From Acidobacteriota bacterium (GTDB lineage Bacteria; Acidobacteriota; JAAYUB01), in NCBI GenBank assembly GCA_029565065.1, contig JAKQOW010000125.1, forward strand, positions 1-43,512: 43,512 bases of DNA, given 5' to 3'. The notes below the pieces were generated by a model, which saw only the letters and a list, made by a program, of their open reading frames with translations, did not search any database and was not told where the DNA came from. Made by a program: the position numbers and the translations under genes. This document shows, one piece after another, positions 15,695 through 23,632 of the stretch; the stretch's first letter is position 1, and every line of letters starts with the position of its first letter.

Positions 15695-16498
15695 GTGAAG
15701 GACTTTATTGAAATCCAGGACAACACCCTCGAAGAGATCGTGTACAACGCGATGATTCTGTTCCGCCACAACGATCTCGGGGCCAAGATCGACACCAGCC
15801 TGAACCGGGAGATCAAGAAGGAAACCGGCACGGGCGCAGTCGATTCGCCCACCCAGCTCCGCCTCCGGCTGCACAACCGGTTCAACATGGACCTGAACAA
15901 CGTCTACGCCCTGGAGATTTACACCGAAGCGCGGCACAAGGTGGTGGAAACCTCGGTCAACGTCTATCACGACGATTTCAAGCTGGAGGACTTCCAGCTT
16001 CCGGCCGCCGACGTGTTCGAGAAGATCCTGCGCGACGTGGCCATGGACTACGTGATGAAGCGCTTTCAGTACAATTTCCGCAACGCGACGCTCCACTGGA
16101 AGGCGGCCAAGGCCAAGCAGTTCATCATCGACCCCCAGGTGGACCGCCTCAAGCAGATGCACGACGCCTTCGAGCAGTTCAGCAAGAAGGCCAAATCCCA
16201 ACTTAAACCGCTGCACGAAAAGAAAATCCGCGAGTTCATGACCCACAAGGAAGACGTGGTTCTCGAGAAGCGCAAGATGTCGTATGCCAAATCGCGCATC
16301 CTCAAGGTGTACCACAACATCAGCACCCCCGCGTTCACCACGCTCATGGAGCACCCGCAGCTGTTCAGCGCCCTGCTGCTCGAGTACTGCCTGGTGCCCC
16401 TGTTCCTGGCCAACGAGCTCTATGTCATGAGCCTGATCTACAAGCGCAGCCTGGATGACATCCGGACGATCCTGAGCAAACGCGTCCAGGAAGTGTGA
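15695..16498 (+). CDS. Conserved-looking protein of unknown function
   Basis: I do not recognise this 267-residue protein. The GTG start has GGAGG five bases upstream. The sequence is mixed: an N-terminal part with a histidine-containing strand (MILFRHNDLGAKID), a middle charged helical region around residues 140-200 rich in K and E (coiled-coil-like), and a hydrophobic C-terminal stretch near residues 225-250 (LLLEYCLVPLFLANELYVMSLIY) that could be a buried helix or one membrane segment. Its TGA is one base before the GTG of the Smr-domain gene, so the two are co-translated and may act together. No motif suggests enzyme activity. Confidence 0.75.
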   Translation: MKDFIEIQDNTLEEIVYNAMILFRHNDLGAKIDTSLNREIKKETGTGAVDSPTQLRLRLHNRFNMDLNNVYALEIYTEARHKVVETSVNVYHDDFKLEDFQLPAADVFEKILRDVAMDYVMKRFQYNFRNATLHWKAAKAKQFIIDPQVDRLKQMHDAFEQFSKKAKSQLKPLHEKKIREFMTHKEDVVLEKRKMSYAKSRILKVYHNISTPAFTTLMEHPQLFSALLLEYCLVPLFLANELYVMSLIYKRSLDDIRTILSKRVQEV

Positions 16499-16499
16499 C

Positions 16500-16823
16500 G
16501 TGCGGGCCGGCGAGCCGCCCGCCCCGCCCCCGGCCGAGCCCGAAGACGATTCGTACGTGGCCCTCCCCATCGAGGACGCCCTCGACCTGCATGCCTTCGC
16601 CCCGGCGGACATCCCCTCGGTGGTCGAGGAGTACCTCCGCGAGTGCCGCATCCGCGGCTGGCGCGAGGTGCGCCTCATCCACGGCAAGGGGATCGGCGTC
16701 CAGCGCCGGCGGGTGCAGGCGCTGCTGGCGCGCCTGGATTTCGTGGAGCGTTACGCCGACGCGCCGCCCGGCCGCGGCCACTGGGGCGCCACCCTCGTGT
16801 GGCTGAAGGCGTCAGATTCGTAA
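16500..16823 (+). CDS. Smr-domain protein
   Basis: This short protein (107 residues) is almost wholly one Smr (small MutS-related) domain: LPIEDALDLHAFAPADI, EEYLRECRIRGWREVRLIHGKGIG and the ending HWGATLVWLK are the standard landmarks, with DLH and HGKG at the active surface. Free-standing Smr proteins are nucleic-acid nucleases or ribosome-rescue factors in other bacteria; which applies here cannot be read from the sequence. Start is GTG at 16500-16502, one base after the previous stop. The TAA (16821-16823) lies inside a dispersed repeat (GATTCGTAATCGTGAT), so the repeat has supplied the end of the gene. Confidence 0.82.
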   Translation: MRAGEPPAPPPAEPEDDSYVALPIEDALDLHAFAPADIPSVVEEYLRECRIRGWREVRLIHGKGIGVQRRRVQALLARLDFVERYADAPPGRGHWGATLVWLKASDS

Positions 16824-17289
16824 TCGTGATCGTAATCGTGATCGTAATCGGGGCTCGAGGCTCAAGGCTCGGGGCTCGGGGCTCGTTCCCACCATGCGGA
16901 CATCGGACTTCGGAAATCGGAAGTCGGATAACCATTCATCTGATAACCGATTCACCCATTCGCTTATTCATCCACTCATCGAAATATTCGGCAATATCAA
17001 CCGGTTGGAACGACGGAGGTACCGCGAACAGCGGTCGATCGCACATAGACCGGCAGGGACGGGGGTACGCTCCGGGGTCCGATTACGCATTCGATCACGA
17101 TTACGAATTACGAGCACGACAAACTCGGAACTCCTATCTCCTATCTCCTATTTCCTATCTCCTGACTTTTTACTGTTTACTGTTTACTGTTTACTGTTTA
17201 CTTCCATGACTCCGGTGCCATATCAGCCGAGACGAACCGCGGTTGTGATAAAATAGTGACAATTCAGGCCGGCGGATCGAGGCGACACG
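16824..17289. repeat. Gene-free region with two modular repeat blocks
   Basis: Block 1 (16815-16890) is tandem CGTAATCGTGAT words followed by GGCTCGAGGCTC words and CTCGTTCCC; the same sequence of modules appears at 43300-43363. Block 2 (17081-17205) is CGATTACGA words, then CTCCTAT words, then about five copies of TTACTGT. It matches 1492-1632 in module order, with 24 identical bases at 17097-17120. Between them, 16915-16985 consists of ATTCATC/GATTCACCC-type words. No gene is seen. TAAAAT at 17249-17254 could be a -10 box for the PEBP gene, without a clear -35. Confidence 0.6.
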
Positions 17290-17928
17290 ATGATCGGACG
17301 AGTCGGTCCCTGGTTGTTGACCGTCGCGCTTGCCCTGGCGGCTGTGTTGGTGACGGCCTGTGGGCAGGCGGGCGGGAGATCCATGCCGGTCGGCGACCGG
17401 CCAACGGCGCAGCCCACCGACCGGTCCGACGAACGACCGGTCACGATCCAGGAGGGTGTCATGAAATTCCAGTTGTCCAGCCCGTCGTTTGTGGAAGGCC
17501 AGGCCATCCCCACCCGCCACACCTGCGACGGTCCCGACGTGTCGCCGCCGCTGGCCTGGAGCACGCCGCCGGCGGCCACCCGGTGCTTCGCCCTGCTGTG
17601 TGACGATCCCGACGCGCCCATGGGCACCTGGGTGCACTGGGTGATGTTCAACATCCCAGCCGGCGCCACCAGCCTGGCGGAGAACGTGGCCAAGACCGGC
17701 GAACTGCCCGACGGCTCCCGGCAGGGCGTCAACAGCTTCCGGCGCGTGGGCTACGGCGGGCCGTGTCCGCCCCACGGGCCGGCGCACCGGTACTACTTCA
17801 AATTGTTCGCGCTGTCGGAACCGCTGGACCTGCCCGCCGGCTGCACCGCCCGGGACCTGGAGCGGGCCATGGGCGGGCGCGTGCTCGCCTCGGCCCAGCT
17901 CATGGGCCGCTACGGACGCCGGCTCTAA
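17290..17928 (+). CDS. YbhB/YbcL-type PEBP-family lipoprotein
   Basis: The 212-residue protein has a lipoprotein signal (hydrophobic LLTVALALAAVLV, then TACGQ with the lipobox cysteine near residue 24), a proline- and arginine-rich linker and a phosphatidylethanolamine-binding-protein fold of the bacterial YbhB type. Motifs are CDGPDVSPPLAW, CDDPDAPMGTWVHWV, GYGGPCPPHGPAHRYYF and the final ASAQLMGRYGRR. Bacterial members bind small anionic ligands and have no settled role. The start, ATG at 17290, has GAGG seven bases upstream; an internal ATG at 17461 would give a cytoplasmic form. The TAA overlaps the stop of the convergent gene by two bases. Confidence 0.9.
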   Translation: MIGRVGPWLLTVALALAAVLVTACGQAGGRSMPVGDRPTAQPTDRSDERPVTIQEGVMKFQLSSPSFVEGQAIPTRHTCDGPDVSPPLAWSTPPAATRCFALLCDDPDAPMGTWVHWVMFNIPAGATSLAENVAKTGELPDGSRQGVNSFRRVGYGGPCPPHGPAHRYYFKLFALSEPLDLPAGCTARDLERAMGGRVLASAQLMGRYGRRL

Positions 17929-18407
17929 CGCTTGTAGCCGATCCGGTGCAGGAAGTCGGTCCGCCACTGCCGGTGGCCGGCATCCTCAACCCCCTTGGGC
18001 GGCTGCCCGTCGATCACACCCAACACGCCGCGCCCCTGCTCCGATTCGGCCACAATGACCTGGAGCGGATTGGCGGTGGCGGCGAAGATGTTGACCACCT
18101 CGTGGATCGTCCGGATCCGCGGCAGCACGTTGATGGGATAAGCGTCCCGCATCAGCACCACGAACGTGTGCCCGGCCGCCAGGGCCCGGGCGTTGCGGAT
18201 GGCCGCCTGGGTGAGGTCGTCGTCGGTGCCGTCCCAGCGGATGAGGCACTCCCCCGACGCCTCGCAGAAGGCGACCCCGAACTTCACCCCGGGCACCGCG
18301 GTGACCATCGCCTCGTACAAGTCCTCGACGGTCTTGATGAAATGAGACTGCCCCACGATGACGTTGCACCCCTCGGGGACTTCGATGCCGACGGTTTTCA
18401 GCTCCAT
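17925..18407 (-). CDS. Adenosine-specific kinase family protein (COG1839)
   Basis: The 160-residue protein matches the small COG1839/DUF355 family described in archaea as adenosine-specific kinase: TVGIEVPEGCNVIVGQSHFIKTVEDLYEA, KFGVAFCEASG, GHTFVVLMRDAYPINVL and VNIFAATANPLQVIVAE. It is common in archaea and scattered in bacteria. The start is ATG at 18405-18407 with GGAGG seven bases upstream; the open frame continues far upstream but overlaps the CPBP gene. It is transcribed 62 bases after that gene. Biochemical function in bacteria is not well established. Confidence 0.85.
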   Translation of the reverse strand: MELKTVGIEVPEGCNVIVGQSHFIKTVEDLYEAMVTAVPGVKFGVAFCEASGECLIRWDGTDDDLTQAAIRNARALAAGHTFVVLMRDAYPINVLPRIRTIHEVVNIFAATANPLQVIVAESEQGRGVLGVIDGQPPKGVEDAGHRQWRTDFLHRIGYKR

Positions 18408-18469
18408 AGGGCTTCCTCCAGGATGGGTCGCGGAGCCGGCGTCCGGCCGCGGACGTCCGGCGCGCAAGG

Positions 18470-19315
18470 CTAGACGGTGAACCAGTATAGCATCAGCACG
18501 ATCACATTGAACAGCGCGTGGCTCAGGACGGGCGCATAGACGTTGCGCCGCCACAGGTAGACCACGCCGAACTCCAGCCCCAGCAGCGCAGTGATGAAGA
18601 CCGCGGCGATGCCCTGCGGCTCGTGGGCCAGGCCGAACAGGACGCTCCAGACCAGCAGTCCGAGCCACGGCGTCCAAAAGTAGACCGCGGAGCGCCGGAC
18701 GATGAACGCCCGCTGCAGCTCCTCGCGCACGCCGCCGGCGATCACTCCGCTGATGAGCATGAGCGCCAGGTCGCCGGGCGTCCGGATCATCGCCAACACC
18801 GGATTGACGGGCGGGATCGCTCCGGGAGCCACGAGGCGGATGAGCAGCTCGCCCGCGAACATGGTGATGAAGAGCGCGGGCAGGATCGCGAGCGCCACGA
18901 GCGTTTCCCGCGCCCACCCGCCGGCCGGTCGGACGGCGATCCGGAGTGCCGGTTCCTCCCGGCGGGCCTGCTGGCACAGCACGTAGATGGCCAGCAACAG
19001 GACGGTGCTCAGCATGAGGTACGTGAACAATCCCGCCGGCCGGCGCAGGAGATCGGTGCGGGGCAAGCCGGTGAGCCACCCGGCCGCCAGCGCCGCGACG
19101 ATATCGGTCAGGATCCCCGAAATGAGCACCACTTCCAGCAGCGCCAGCGGCCGTCCCATGGCCTGCGGCGCCGTCAGCACCGGCGCCAGAACAGCCGACG
19201 GCTCGGCCGGATCGACCGGCGGCGCCGCAGTCCCGGTCGGCTCAACCGGCGGTGTGCCGGTGCCTTCCGGCGGCTCGGCTGTGATCCGGGATTGCTCGAG
19301 ATCGCGCATCATCAC
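18470..19315 (-). CDS. CPBP-family intramembrane metalloprotease
   Basis: This 281-residue integral membrane protein has six or more hydrophobic segments after a proline-rich N-terminal tail of about 55 residues. The three CPBP (CAAX protease/abortive-infection-like) motifs are present: GGVREELQRAF (EE-x2-R), FGLAHEPQG, and SHALFNV near the C-terminus. Members are thought to cleave membrane-linked peptides; roles include bacteriocin immunity and processing, and no substrate is evident here. Three consecutive ATG codons occur at the start, with GGAG just before them, so the exact start is uncertain by two codons. Confidence 0.85.
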   Translation of the reverse strand: MMMRDLEQSRITAEPPEGTGTPPVEPTGTAAPPVDPAEPSAVLAPVLTAPQAMGRPLALLEVVLISGILTDIVAALAAGWLTGLPRTDLLRRPAGLFTYLMLSTVLLLAIYVLCQQARREEPALRIAVRPAGGWARETLVALAILPALFITMFAGELLIRLVAPGAIPPVNPVLAMIRTPGDLALMLISGVIAGGVREELQRAFIVRRSAVYFWTPWLGLLVWSVLFGLAHEPQGIAAVFITALLGLEFGVVYLWRRNVYAPVLSHALFNVIVLMLYWFTV

Positions 19316-19382
19316 TCCATGGCGCCGGTCTCGGCGCTGGCCGCATTATCGCCCAAAGGTCTTGCCGGCGTGTGAAAAATCT

Positions 19383-19410
19383 TTGACGGAAACAGCCATC
19401 CGTCTATAAT
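19383..19410 (+). promoter_or_regulatory. Strong sigma-70-type promoter
   Basis: TTGACG at 19383-19388 and a perfect TATAAT at 19405-19410 are separated by 16 bases. Transcription would start near 19417, about 25 bases before the ATG at 19442, leaving room for the AGGAG site. This is one of the two closest matches to consensus in the window. Confidence 0.72.
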
Positions 19411-19441
19411 AAAAGCAATTTCATCCCCAGGAGCAACCGGT

Positions 19442-20173
19442 ATGGTCGTGAAGACGATGCGATTCGTGGTGACCGTTTCCTTACTGGTTCTGGTTCTGGG
19501 CGGACTGGCCGGCGCCATGATCGCCTGGCCGCAGTACGGCCGGGCGCAACTGCAGGATCCCGCCTTCGTCAACGCCGAGATCCAGAAATATGCGGCCCTT
19601 CGCCAGGAGCGCCAGAGCCAGCTGACCGGGGCCACCGATATCCACCGGCTGGCGATCAACGCCGACGTCTACCGCCTCGACGTGATCCTGGACGGGTTGC
19701 GCTACGTCGCCGCCCGCGGCTACGACCCGGCGGATCCGGGCCTGCGCGAGCACGCCTACTTTCTGAGCCACAGCTACCCGGGCATGCCGGTGGCGGCGCG
19801 GGCCGCGGTCGAGCCGAAGTCGGGGCAGCCGGCCGTCGTCTATGAGCTGTCGGAGAAAGACCTGGTGGCCCCGCTGCCGCTGGCCACGCCGGATGTGGAG
19901 ATCCCGCCCGAGCTGTCGGAGGTCCGGGGCGTGGTGAAGGCCCGCTTCACCATCGATGAGGGGGGTGTGCCCACGGACTTCCACATCATCAGCAGCGTGA
20001 CGCCCGCGGTGGACCGGCTCGTGGAGCGGAACATCCTGGATACGTGGCGCTACCAGCCGGCCACCCTGAAGGGCCAGGCGGTCCGGGTCTACTACCGGGT
20101 GATGATCGCCATCAACCAGCCGCGCCCGCCGGCCGCGCCGGCGCCTCCGCCCGCGGCGCCGCCGCAGGAGTAG
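19442..20173 (+). CDS. TonB C-terminal-like periplasmic protein
   Basis: The 243-residue protein has one N-terminal membrane anchor (VTVSLLVLVLGGLAGAMIAWP), a helical periplasmic region and a TonB-like C-terminal domain at about residues 155-225: VRGVVKARFTIDEGGVPTDF, then ILDTWRYQPATLKGQAVRVYY. It ends in an alanine-proline tail. Such proteins pass energy to outer-membrane transporters or are relatives without that role; no ExbB/ExbD genes are nearby. Unlike classic TonB, the proline-rich part is at the end rather than between anchor and domain. Start is ATG at 19442 with AGGAG upstream, under a strong promoter. Confidence 0.8.
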   Translation: MVVKTMRFVVTVSLLVLVLGGLAGAMIAWPQYGRAQLQDPAFVNAEIQKYAALRQERQSQLTGATDIHRLAINADVYRLDVILDGLRYVAARGYDPADPGLREHAYFLSHSYPGMPVAARAAVEPKSGQPAVVYELSEKDLVAPLPLATPDVEIPPELSEVRGVVKARFTIDEGGVPTDFHIISSVTPAVDRLVERNILDTWRYQPATLKGQAVRVYYRVMIAINQPRPPAAPAPPPAAPPQE

Positions 20174-20257
20174 CGCGTCGTCCCGGAACCGATCGGCGGA
20201 CACGGCACGCCGGTCCGCCCGGCGGTCCGTCGTCCTTGTCTTTCCGAACGGCGCCGG

Positions 20258-20944
20258 TCAACGTGGCGTCCGTTTCACCCGGTAGTGCAGAAACAGCTCG
20301 TCCCCCGCCCGCTCCATGGACCGGAGCACGCAGCGCACCCGAACCGCATCCGGGAGGCCGAGCCCGTCCACGGGCGTGGGCGCCGCCGCCCCGCCGAGGA
20401 CCACCGGACACAGGGTCAGGTACACTTCGTCCACGACGCCGGCCTCGAAGAACAGCGCGTTGACCCGGCCGCCTCCCTCGACGAGGATCTCCCGATAGCC
20501 TCTCGCCGCCAGTTCCGCCAGGAGCCGCCGGATGTCCGGCGGATCCGCCATCGGCAGGCGCACGACCTCCGCCCGGGCGCCCGGCGGCGCGGCAAACGGC
20601 GCCGGCGTGGCCACCAGGACCCGGTGGCGCGTCTGGTGGAAGATCTTCAGGCCGGGATCCAGCCGGCCCCCGCGGCTCAGCACGCACAGATCGGGGGTGG
20701 CGGAGCGCCCCGCCGCCTCGCGCGCGGCCGTGAGCGTCGCATCCCGCACGTGGAAGGGGGGATCGTCACGCCGGACCGTTTCGGCCCCCGCCACGATCAG
20801 GTCGGCCCGGGCGCGGACCGCGTCCATCCGCCGGCGGTCCTCGCGCGAAGAGAACCCGGCGCCGGACCGGTCGGCGGCGGCGATCTTGCCGTCCAGGGTG
20901 GCGGCGTAATTGCAGAACACGGTGGGCCGGATGCGGCCGCTCAC
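20258..20944 (-). CDS. RibD C-terminal/DHFR-like reductase
   Basis: This 228-residue protein is a stand-alone RibD C-terminal reductase domain: RPTVFCNYAATLDGKIAAADRSG at the start, DLIVAGAETVRRDDP for NADPH binding, ILVEGGGRVNALFFEAGVVDE and YLTLCPVVLGG. The family reduces a ribosylamino-pyrimidine in riboflavin synthesis or acts on related substrates. No deaminase half is fused or adjacent. The GTG start at 20942-20944 overlaps the stop of ada (GTGA), so the two are co-translated. An alternative role as a generic NADPH reductase is possible. Confidence 0.85.
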   Translation of the reverse strand: MSGRIRPTVFCNYAATLDGKIAAADRSGAGFSSREDRRRMDAVRARADLIVAGAETVRRDDPPFHVRDATLTAAREAAGRSATPDLCVLSRGGRLDPGLKIFHQTRHRVLVATPAPFAAPPGARAEVVRLPMADPPDIRRLLAELAARGYREILVEGGGRVNALFFEAGVVDEVYLTLCPVVLGGAAAPTPVDGLGLPDAVRVRCVLRSMERAGDELFLHYRVKRTPR

Positions 20945-22038
20945 GGTTTTCCCTCCCGGCGGTGCACCGGTCCGGCGGTGGGCGACCCGTCGCGGCGGCC
21001 GGCCTCGAGGTCGAGCAGGAACCGCTTGCGCCACAAGCCGCCGCCGTAGCCCGTCAGCGCGCCGTCCCGGCCGATGACGCGGTGGCACGGCACGATGATG
21101 GAGACGCGGTTGTCGCCGTTGGCCCCGGCCACGGCCCGCACCGCCCGCGGCGCCCCGATGCTCGCCGCCTGCTCGGCGTAGGAGCGGGTGGCGCCGTACG
21201 GAATTTCGAGGAGCGCCGCCCATACCCGCCGCTGGAACGGTGTGCCCGTCAGGACCAGGGGCAGGTCGAATGTCCGCCGGGCGCCGGCGAAGTACTCGTC
21301 CAACTGGCGCTGGAGCGCGTCGAAATGCGGACTGGCGCCCGGCACGATTTCCGCACGGAACTGCCGGCGGAGACGCCCCAGCTGGGTCTCCATCATCCGC
21401 CGGTCGACGAACTCCAGGAGGCAGATCCCCTCCGGCACCGCCCCCGCCAGCATGGGCCCCAGGGGGGTCCGGACGCGCGTCACCGCGACCAGGCCGCACC
21501 GGGGGCTGCGCGCGGGCGCGAAGCCGGTGGTCCGCTTGAACGATTCGGTGAAACCGCTCAGCGACTCATAACCGGAGTCAAACGCCGCATCGACGACCTT
21601 GTCGCCGTGGCGGATCCGCCCGAAGGCGTCCGTGATCCGCCGGGCGCGCAGGTAGGCCTGGAAGGTCATCCCGTGGTGCTTCTGGAACCAGCGGCGCGCC
21701 CGGTCCGGGTCGACGCCCCGCGCCCGCAGGGCCGCGTTGGGCAGCCGCAGGACGGGGTCCGCGTCGACCGCCTCGAGCACGGGCCGCAGCCAGGGCGGCA
21801 CCTGGCCCGGGTGCCCCAGCGGATCGCACAGCTTGCAGGGACGATAGCCCGAAAGCAGCGCCTCGCGGGTGGAGACGAAGAACTCGACGTTCTCCCGCTT
21901 CGGTTTCCGCGCGCCGCAGGTGGGCCGGCAGAAGATGCCGGTGGTCCGCACGCCGACCACAAAAATTCCCTCGAATCGGGTGTCCTTGTCGCACAGGGCA
22001 CGGTAGAGCGTGTCTGCGTCAGGCAGGGATTGCATCAT
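20941..22038 (-). CDS. ada: Ada: methyl-sensing regulator and O6-methylguanine-DNA methyltransferase
   Basis: The 365-residue protein has all three Ada parts: an N-terminal zinc methyl-acceptor domain (FEGIFVVGVRTTGIFCRPTCGARKP, then CKLCDP), an AraC-type HTH (residues about 95-180, FQAYLRARRITDAFGRI and DSGYESLSGFTESFKRTTG), and a C-terminal MGMT domain with the acceptor motif IVPCHRVIGRDG. It repairs alkylated DNA and activates its own regulon once methylated. The start is the first ATG of a pair (22036-22038) with GGAGG seven bases upstream; the longer open frame upstream has no ribosome site. The RibD-type gene overlaps its stop. Confidence 0.93.
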   Translation of the reverse strand: MMQSLPDADTLYRALCDKDTRFEGIFVVGVRTTGIFCRPTCGARKPKRENVEFFVSTREALLSGYRPCKLCDPLGHPGQVPPWLRPVLEAVDADPVLRLPNAALRARGVDPDRARRWFQKHHGMTFQAYLRARRITDAFGRIRHGDKVVDAAFDSGYESLSGFTESFKRTTGFAPARSPRCGLVAVTRVRTPLGPMLAGAVPEGICLLEFVDRRMMETQLGRLRRQFRAEIVPGASPHFDALQRQLDEYFAGARRTFDLPLVLTGTPFQRRVWAALLEIPYGATRSYAEQAASIGAPRAVRAVAGANGDNRVSIIVPCHRVIGRDGALTGYGGGLWRKRFLLDLEAGRRDGSPTAGPVHRREGKP

Positions 22039-22387
22039 GCCGCCACCTCCTGGTTTTCCGCCGCTCGCGCGGGCGCGATCGCGCCGTCGGGCCCACTGTA
22101 CCGCGCCCGCCGGAGCGTGACAACCGGAAACGCGGCATCCATGTGCCCGCCCCGGCACCCGGCGGCACGGCCCGCACCGGGACAGTCCGCCCAAAACGAC
22201 CGCTGGGCCGAAGCGGTTGTGCGGCGAATTGCGCCGGCTGGAAACCCCGAGTCCGGGGGCGGCATCCAATCTCCCGCGGCGGCCTCTGATGATCGCCCGG
22301 CAATCCGCCAAAGGTTGCCCGGCCGCGGTTATTCGATTACAATACATCAGAACGCCAACTCGAAATCATTTTCAAGGAGTATACACG
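22039..22387. other. Divergent intergenic region between ada and ferritin
   Basis: No gene is seen in this gap. It holds the ferritin promoter annotated at 22315-22343. I found no clear Ada box or promoter for ada on the minus strand. Confidence 0.5.
22315..22343 (+). promoter_or_regulatory. Sigma-70-type promoter of the ferritin gene
   Basis: TTGCCC at 22315-22320 and TACAAT at 22338-22343 are separated by exactly 17 bases. The predicted start of transcription, near 22350, is about 38 bases before the ATG and upstream of AAGGAG. No iron-box-like palindrome was obvious. Confidence 0.55.
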
Positions 22388-22879
22388 ATGATCAAAGACA
22401 AGATGCTGAAGGCCATCAACGAGCAGATCAACGAGGAGTACGCTTCCGCGTACATCTACTTGTCCATGTCGGCGTTCTTCGAAAGCGTCAACCTCCAGGG
22501 CTTCGCCCAGTGGATGCGCGTCCAGGTCAGAGAGGAAACGGCCCACGGGGACAAGTTCTTCAAGCACATCGTTGAGCGGGGCGGGCGCGTCGCCCTCAAG
22601 GCGATCCCCGAACCGGCCTTCGAGTGGAAATCGCCGCTGGACGTCTTCCAGGCCACGCAGAAGCACGAGCAGCAAATCACCGCCTGCATCCACAAGCTGA
22701 TGGACCTGGCCCACGCCGAGAAGGACTACGCCGCCATCGGCCTGCTGCAGTGGTTCGTCGACGAGCAGGTGGAAGAGGAAGCCCACGCCGAAGAAATCGT
22801 ACAGAAACTGACGATGATGGGCGATGCCAAGCACGCCATCTACATGCTGGACCGCGAGCTCGGCGCCCGCGGCAAGTGA
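22388..22879 (+). CDS. ftnA: Ferritin
   Basis: This 163-residue ferritin oxidises and stores iron in a 24-subunit shell. Ferroxidase ligands are in the expected places: E17 (NEEYASAY), E50 and H53 (REETAHGDKFF), with E94-region (ATQKHEQQITA) and FVDEQVEEEAHAEEI in the later helices. The lack of heme-binding methionine context and the sequence as a whole favour FtnA over bacterioferritin. Start is ATG at 22388 after AAGGAGT; the open frame upstream lies in the promoter. A rubrerythrin-like gene follows. Confidence 0.93.
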   Translation: MIKDKMLKAINEQINEEYASAYIYLSMSAFFESVNLQGFAQWMRVQVREETAHGDKFFKHIVERGGRVALKAIPEPAFEWKSPLDVFQATQKHEQQITACIHKLMDLAHAEKDYAAIGLLQWFVDEQVEEEAHAEEIVQKLTMMGDAKHAIYMLDRELGARGK

Positions 22880-22920
22880 CCGGCGACCGAGAACACCGCC
22901 GGCCATCGTCCCGATCTTCC

Positions 22921-22947
22921 GCCGGCCCGGCGCCACGCCGGGCCGGC
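22921..22947 (+). terminator. Hairpin between the ferritin and rubrerythrin-like genes
   Basis: An 11-bp perfect stem GCCGGCCCGGC/GCCGGGCCGGC with a five-base loop lies 41 bases after the ferritin stop. Only two T residues follow, so it may attenuate or stabilise the transcript rather than end it. Confidence 0.4.
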
Positions 22948-22979
22948 CTTGAATCCGCGATTATAATCCTGGAGGCAGC

Positions 22980-23489
22980 ATGACCGTCGAACAAGCCATC
23001 ATCACCGCGATCCAGTACGAGAGCCGCGTCCACAAGGCGTATGCCGATCAGGTGAGCCGGATCGGCGATCCGGCGGGCCGCCGCATCTTTCAGACGCTGG
23101 CCGACGAGGAGCAGTCCCACCTCGACTACCTGCACCACAAGCTGGAGCAGCTCAAGCAGACCGGCAACGTCCCCGCCGACACCCTGCCCACCGCCATCCC
23201 GGCGCCGAAACAGATCGAGGCGGCCGGCAAAAAAATGCAGCAACACGTGGCGAGCGCCGATCCGACCAACGACCTGCAGATGCTTTCCAACGCTCTGGAG
23301 CTGGAGCTGAAGACCAGCGCATTCTACGAGGACATGGTCCGCCTGCTCCCGGCCGAGGGCCAGAAGCTCTTTAAGCGCTTCGTCGAGATCGAGCAGGGCC
23401 ACGTCGCCATCGTCCAGGCCGAGATCGATTCGCTGACGCAGAACGGTTACTGGTTCGACTGTTTCGAAGCTGACCTGGACGGGGTGTGA
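22980..23489 (+). CDS. Rubrerythrin-like diiron protein
   Basis: The 169-residue protein is a four-helix ferritin-like fold with the diiron pattern of rubrerythrin: E14 (YESRVHKAY), D-E-E-x2-H around residues 42-47 (DEEQSHLDYL), ELELKTSAFYED in the third helix and EIEQGHVAI in the fourth. It lacks the C-terminal rubredoxin cysteines of true rubrerythrin. Relatives reduce peroxide or act on iron. It follows ferritin on the same strand by 100 bases, which fits a shared role in iron or oxidative-stress handling. Confidence 0.85.
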   Translation: MTVEQAIITAIQYESRVHKAYADQVSRIGDPAGRRIFQTLADEEQSHLDYLHHKLEQLKQTGNVPADTLPTAIPAPKQIEAAGKKMQQHVASADPTNDLQMLSNALELELKTSAFYEDMVRLLPAEGQKLFKRFVEIEQGHVAIVQAEIDSLTQNGYWFDCFEADLDGV

Positions 23490-23540
23490 CCGGCCCGCCG
23501 CCGGTTCCCAATCCCGAACAAAAACCGGCTGCGCCACCCG

Positions 23541-23572
23541 ACGCGCCCCGTCACCGGGGCGCGTTCCATTTT
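23541..23572 (+). terminator. Rho-independent terminator after the rubrerythrin-like gene
   Basis: A perfect 10-bp stem ACGCGCCCCG/CGGGGCGCGT with loop TCAC is followed by TCCATTTT. It lies 52 bases after the stop, between two convergent genes. Confidence 0.65.
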
Positions 23573-23632
23573 ACCCGTGCGCCGGCGGCGTCCGACGGCG
23601 CGGTCGGCGAATGATCCGGGCCGGCGCCGCCG

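Noticed and set aside
16815..17205. CRISPR array
   Set aside because: The repeats are short words of 6-12 bases in direct tandem without unique spacers of constant length, and no cas gene is present.
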